Below the pieces are notes generated by a model that had not been told where the DNA came from, did not search any database, and saw only the letters and a list, made by a program, of their open reading frames with translations. A program made the position numbers and the translations under genes. From NCBI GenBank assembly GCA_015499985.1, contig JAAAUF010000856.1, positions 1-10,038 on the forward strand: a DNA stretch of 10,038 nt. The letters are read 5' to 3'. Shown one piece after another: positions 7,586-10,038 of this stretch; within the stretch, counting starts at the first letter, position 1; each line of letters opens with the position of its first letter. The DNA is from Haplosporangium gracile. Its lineage: Eukaryota > Mortierellomycota > Mortierellomycetes > Mortierellales > Mortierellaceae.

Positions 7586-9355
7586 TCAAAAATAAGAGAC
7601 AGCAGAGGAAAAAAGATGGCAATGTTCTCAGTCAAGTCATGGACTCCTACTTTAGTCAGGCCAAGTTGAAGCAACCGACCGTACATGTACAGTATAGTAA
7701 ATCACAGTACACAGGAAGAGCACACACTATTGGAACTAGCTAGCAAACAGACAGGCGAAAAGGAAAAAAGAAAACTTGTTTAGCCAAAACGCTTTGAGTT
7801 GTCTTGGTAAGAGAGAAGGGATGCTACAAACGATGTTCAGCCTTCAACTTCAGACATTCGATCCGTTCGTATCTCGTACAAGCAGAGCAGAGCAGTGACC
7901 AAAAGGCTGTTCTCTTTGTTCACTCGCCTTCTTTTTTGGAATAGGGTCTTGTGGACAACCAACAAACTCTTTTTGTAGCGAGCAAAGGAGACAAGAGGAG
8001 AGTGGGGCCATATGGTGCCCACATGGGAAGGGGTTGTCTATTCAAAGATTCAAGGAGGACATGTCATACTTCGGGCTAATACTGCTGACAAAGAGAAAAT
8101 GCAGCTCTTACACTCAGCTCACACATATGTATTCATCCAAAATACCAACACTCAACCACTGTTATTTTCATCGCAAGGACCTCCTCCTTATTTGTGTCTC
8201 CTTTGCAAGCAATCGCCGTCATGGTCCCTTCTTAGTCTTGACCTCCTCTCCTAGGAGGTGCAGACATCAGAGAACACCAACAAAAAGGAGATTATGCCGG
8301 GGAAACAAATATCTCGTAAGATGGTGAAATTGAGATCACAACGGTCCTTTTTGCCTTTCCTTCCTCCTCCCTCCAATCTGTCCCTCCTACATTTTTATTC
8401 CCTCAAAAAGACGACCTTTGTCTCTTATCGAAAATGTATCTCTGTATCTCTTTGCTGCACTTGCTGGTCGCCAACATGGTATTTCGTGCTCTTACTCTTC
8501 TCAACTGTCCAATTGATTGAACTCGTCTCTCTTTCTTGTGCAACCTTAAAGTACTGGAGTTGTTGGTGCTCTTGTTTTGTGCTCAACTCACGTTTTCGTA
8601 ACGCTTAACTTGATGATGTTTGTAGTACTTACTTTTTTGTTTGCATTTTTTCTCACGTTGATAAAAGGCCCTGAAGAGAGAGACGCGAGATGACGACGAG
8701 ACAAAAAAGGACTGAGTCCGGCGCTTTGGGACCAGGCCTCCTCTCAGTTGAAACCGATTCAAAATGACACACGGTAACGAAAAAAGAACCCCTCTTCTCT
8801 CTTTTACACACACATAGAAATTATCAATGGTTGGACCTTGTTGCCATATCTTGTTCCTTCATGATCCTTGTAACAATAATAACCTCAAATGAGAACATGG
8901 GGTTTCCTAGGCTGATCTCATTGCATATCCCATAAAAGGGCCACATCTCCAGTGATGGATGCCTGGCGAGATACGGGCGGGCCGCAACTCACTCTCTCTC
9001 TCTCTCTCGCAATTCCCTAGACGAGGGGCAGTTGGCATAATAAACGTGTACCAGTGTGACAAGCAAGAGACCCACCTACACTCACCAATTGAACGAACGA
9101 CGCTCCAAGCTCTATTGCGTTTTTTCATGGGTTGCCAGGGAGTTATGGTTCGAAAGAACGGATGGCCCTACTTCCTTTTATTTTACGCTCCATTGGTGTT
9201 ATTATGCCCAAAGATAGTTCTGCAAGTGACCCATCTGAACCATGCAATCCCACGTCATTGTCCACAGTCCACATTATCCATATCCATATCCATGCAACCA
9301 AAACCAACAAAATCAAGAGTGGCTTAGCACCAACAAACAACGGCATATTTTTTTT

Positions 9356-9373
9356 GTTCAATGTCGATTGAAC
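9356..9373. promoter_or_regulatory. Inverted repeat GTTCAAT-N4-ATTGAAC
   Basis: Two perfect 7-bp arms (9356-9362 and 9367-9373) flank GTCG, directly after a T run and about 470 bp before the start codon at 9839. Dyad symmetry of this size fits a dimeric transcription factor site, but a chance match cannot be excluded. Confidence 0.3.
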
Positions 9374-9776
9374 CCATTTGCCCTTCACTTCTCTTCTTCT
9401 ACCTTTCACCCTCTCCTTCGATTACCTTTGCGCTTTTATTTCCTATTTATCTCTCCTCTTTTTCCCTTTTGTTCCCCTTGTCACTCCTCCTTCCTTCCTT
9501 CCTCCCTCCCTTCCTCCCTTCCTTACCTACCTACAAGACCACCTTCCCTCGTCCCCTTCCTCCCCCTCCTCCACTCATTTCCCCTTTTTATATCATCTTT
9601 ATAACGTGCTCCTCCATACCGACAAAGGTAACAAGCAATAACCTTACTCTCCCTTTCAAACAACCAACATTGACATGGCAACGCGACTTCTTTTTTGCTG
9701 TCCATTCATTTCATTTTCCCCATGCAAAACAGTCTAGATCATCACACCCTACTCCTCCTTATTGTTTCGCAACACC

Positions 9777-9816
9777 CTAACTCACCCAACCCTTTATTAG
9801 CTCCCCCGTCTTTCAG
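9777..9816 (+). promoter_or_regulatory. Probable branch site and splice acceptor of a 5' UTR intron
   Basis: CTAAC at 9777-9781 is the canonical fungal branch sequence. It is followed by a pyrimidine-rich stretch ending CCCCCGTCTTTCAG at 9816, 36 nt from the branch A. A possible donor is AAG|GTAACA at 9628, giving a 189-nt intron. The start codon follows 22 nt after the acceptor. Confidence 0.4.
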
Positions 9817-9838
9817 CAGTAGAAGACCACGACCCGAA

Positions 9839-9996
9839 ATGCCCGTGTACAGAATTGCAGTCAACTGCACGGTGACCCTAAACGGTGGAGGCACTGCCCA
9901 CGAGAAATACCTCGCCATCCTCGACGGTGACACGCCCATGCGGGACCTTGCCAAACACTTTACCGAGCGGTTCAATATCAATTATCGCAAGCGACA
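9839..9996 (+). CDS. First coding exon of an unrecognised protein (partial)
   Basis: The exon encodes 52 residues starting MPVYRIAVNCTVTLNGG and ending ...NINYRKR, and is cut by a perfect GTAAGT donor at 9997 that splits the next codon (CA|). A pyrimidine-rich intron then runs to the window end. Start choice: the frame is open back to an ATG at 9695, but the upstream residues are Ser/Pro/Phe-rich spacer-like, a likely splice acceptor lies at 9816, and balanced protein-like composition begins at this ATG (A at -3). The pattern is two beta-strand-like segments (YRIAVNCTVTL; EKYLAILDG) followed by an amphipathic helix (PMRDLAKHFTERFNI). That is compatible with a ubiquitin-like/beta-grasp or similar N-terminal fold, but this is only a shape guess. 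The family is not recognised. Confidence 0.75.
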
Positions 9997-10038
9997 GTAA
10001 GTTCTCTCTTTTTCTTTCTTTTTTTTTTTTCTTCGAGG

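Larger units (their letters stand above)
7586..9838. other. Divergent intergenic region, no gene seen
   Basis: The stretch lies between the PAQR gene (minus strand) and the plus-strand gene at 9839, so it should contain both promoters. No open frame shows a recognisable domain. Visible structure: GTACATGTAC palindrome (7681-7690); GTAAGT on the minus strand (8632-8627); 7-bp inverted repeat ACCTCCT/AGGAGGT (8241-8259); (CT)8 run (8992-9008); ATATCC hexamers (about 9276-9292); inverted repeat at 9356-9373; strongly pyrimidine-rich DNA (about 9380-9600) with CCTTCC repeats (about 9485-9525). The pyrimidine-rich block about 240-460 bp before the start codon resembles many fungal promoters. Confidence 0.5.

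Noticed and set aside
6991..7686. 231-codon minus-strand frame overlapping PAQR exon 1
   Set aside because: It is the shifted frame of exon 1 plus the C/T-rich leader, giving runs of Phe, Leu and Pro. The other frame carries the conserved PAQR motif, so this is a shadow.
8241..8259. ACCTCCT/AGGAGGT inverted repeat as a terminator hairpin
   Set aside because: Bacterial-style terminators do not apply in this context and no T run follows. The arms are only 7 bp in CT-rich DNA, so chance is likely.
8012..8608. Short plus-strand frames in the divergent spacer
   Set aside because: Ser/Leu/Phe-rich, overlapping in different frames, with no recognisable motif. No evidence of a gene beyond an open frame.
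8610..8675. C/D box snoRNA-like pattern (TGATGA near 8612, CTGA near 8669)
   Set aside because: The sequences flanking the two boxes cannot form the terminal stem, and no convincing internal C'/D' boxes were found.
9131..9160. GGTTCGA element resembling a tRNA T-arm (B box)
   Set aside because: No matching stem partner, no A box upstream and no acceptor stem. It does not fold as a tRNA.

Overview
This window looks like nuclear DNA of a filamentous fungus, most plausibly an early-diverging one (Mucoromycota, Mortierella-like). That is an inference from style: spliced genes with GTAAGT-type donors, Ser/Thr/Gln/His-rich low-complexity protein regions, AT-rich spacers full of homopolymer and pyrimidine/purine tracts, AATAAA-type polyadenylation signals, and a fungal-type PAQR (Izh/adiponectin-receptor) membrane protein. 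Nothing bacterial is seen: no operons, Shine-Dalgarno sites or IS elements. No tRNA, rRNA, CRISPR array or recognisable transposon was found.

Layout. Positions 1-79 hold the last 25 codons of a plus-strand gene that enters from outside, followed by AATAAA at 103-108. Positions 80-740 are a convergent 3' spacer. Positions 2225-741 (minus strand) encode a 494-residue Ser-rich orphan protein with a 13-Glu run and an acidic/hydrophobic centre; a strong splice acceptor at 2315-2314 suggests an intron in its 5' leader. Positions 2314-4177 are spacer. Positions 7282-4178 (minus strand) hold the clearest gene, a two-exon, seven-helix PAQR receptor of 437 residues whose exons join in perfect phase across a 1,791-nt intron (6863-5073). 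That intron carries a (CT)22 microsatellite on the sense strand. A strongly purine-rich (plus-strand) leader lies at 7283-7585. About 2.2 kb of apparently non-coding DNA follows, forming the divergent promoter region between the PAQR gene and a plus-strand gene. The first coding exon of that gene (9839-9996) ends in a GTAAGT donor, and the window stops inside its intron.

Functionally only the PAQR gene can be assigned: a membrane receptor/hydrolase-like protein of the family linked to zinc, lipid and ceramide homeostasis. The other three genes are unrecognised. Nothing in the arrangement suggests that the genes form one pathway. No clear new biological system is visible. The most interesting items are the unusually long PAQR intron with a possible alternative first exon, the promoter-like elements and small antisense ORF inside that intron, and the orphan protein.
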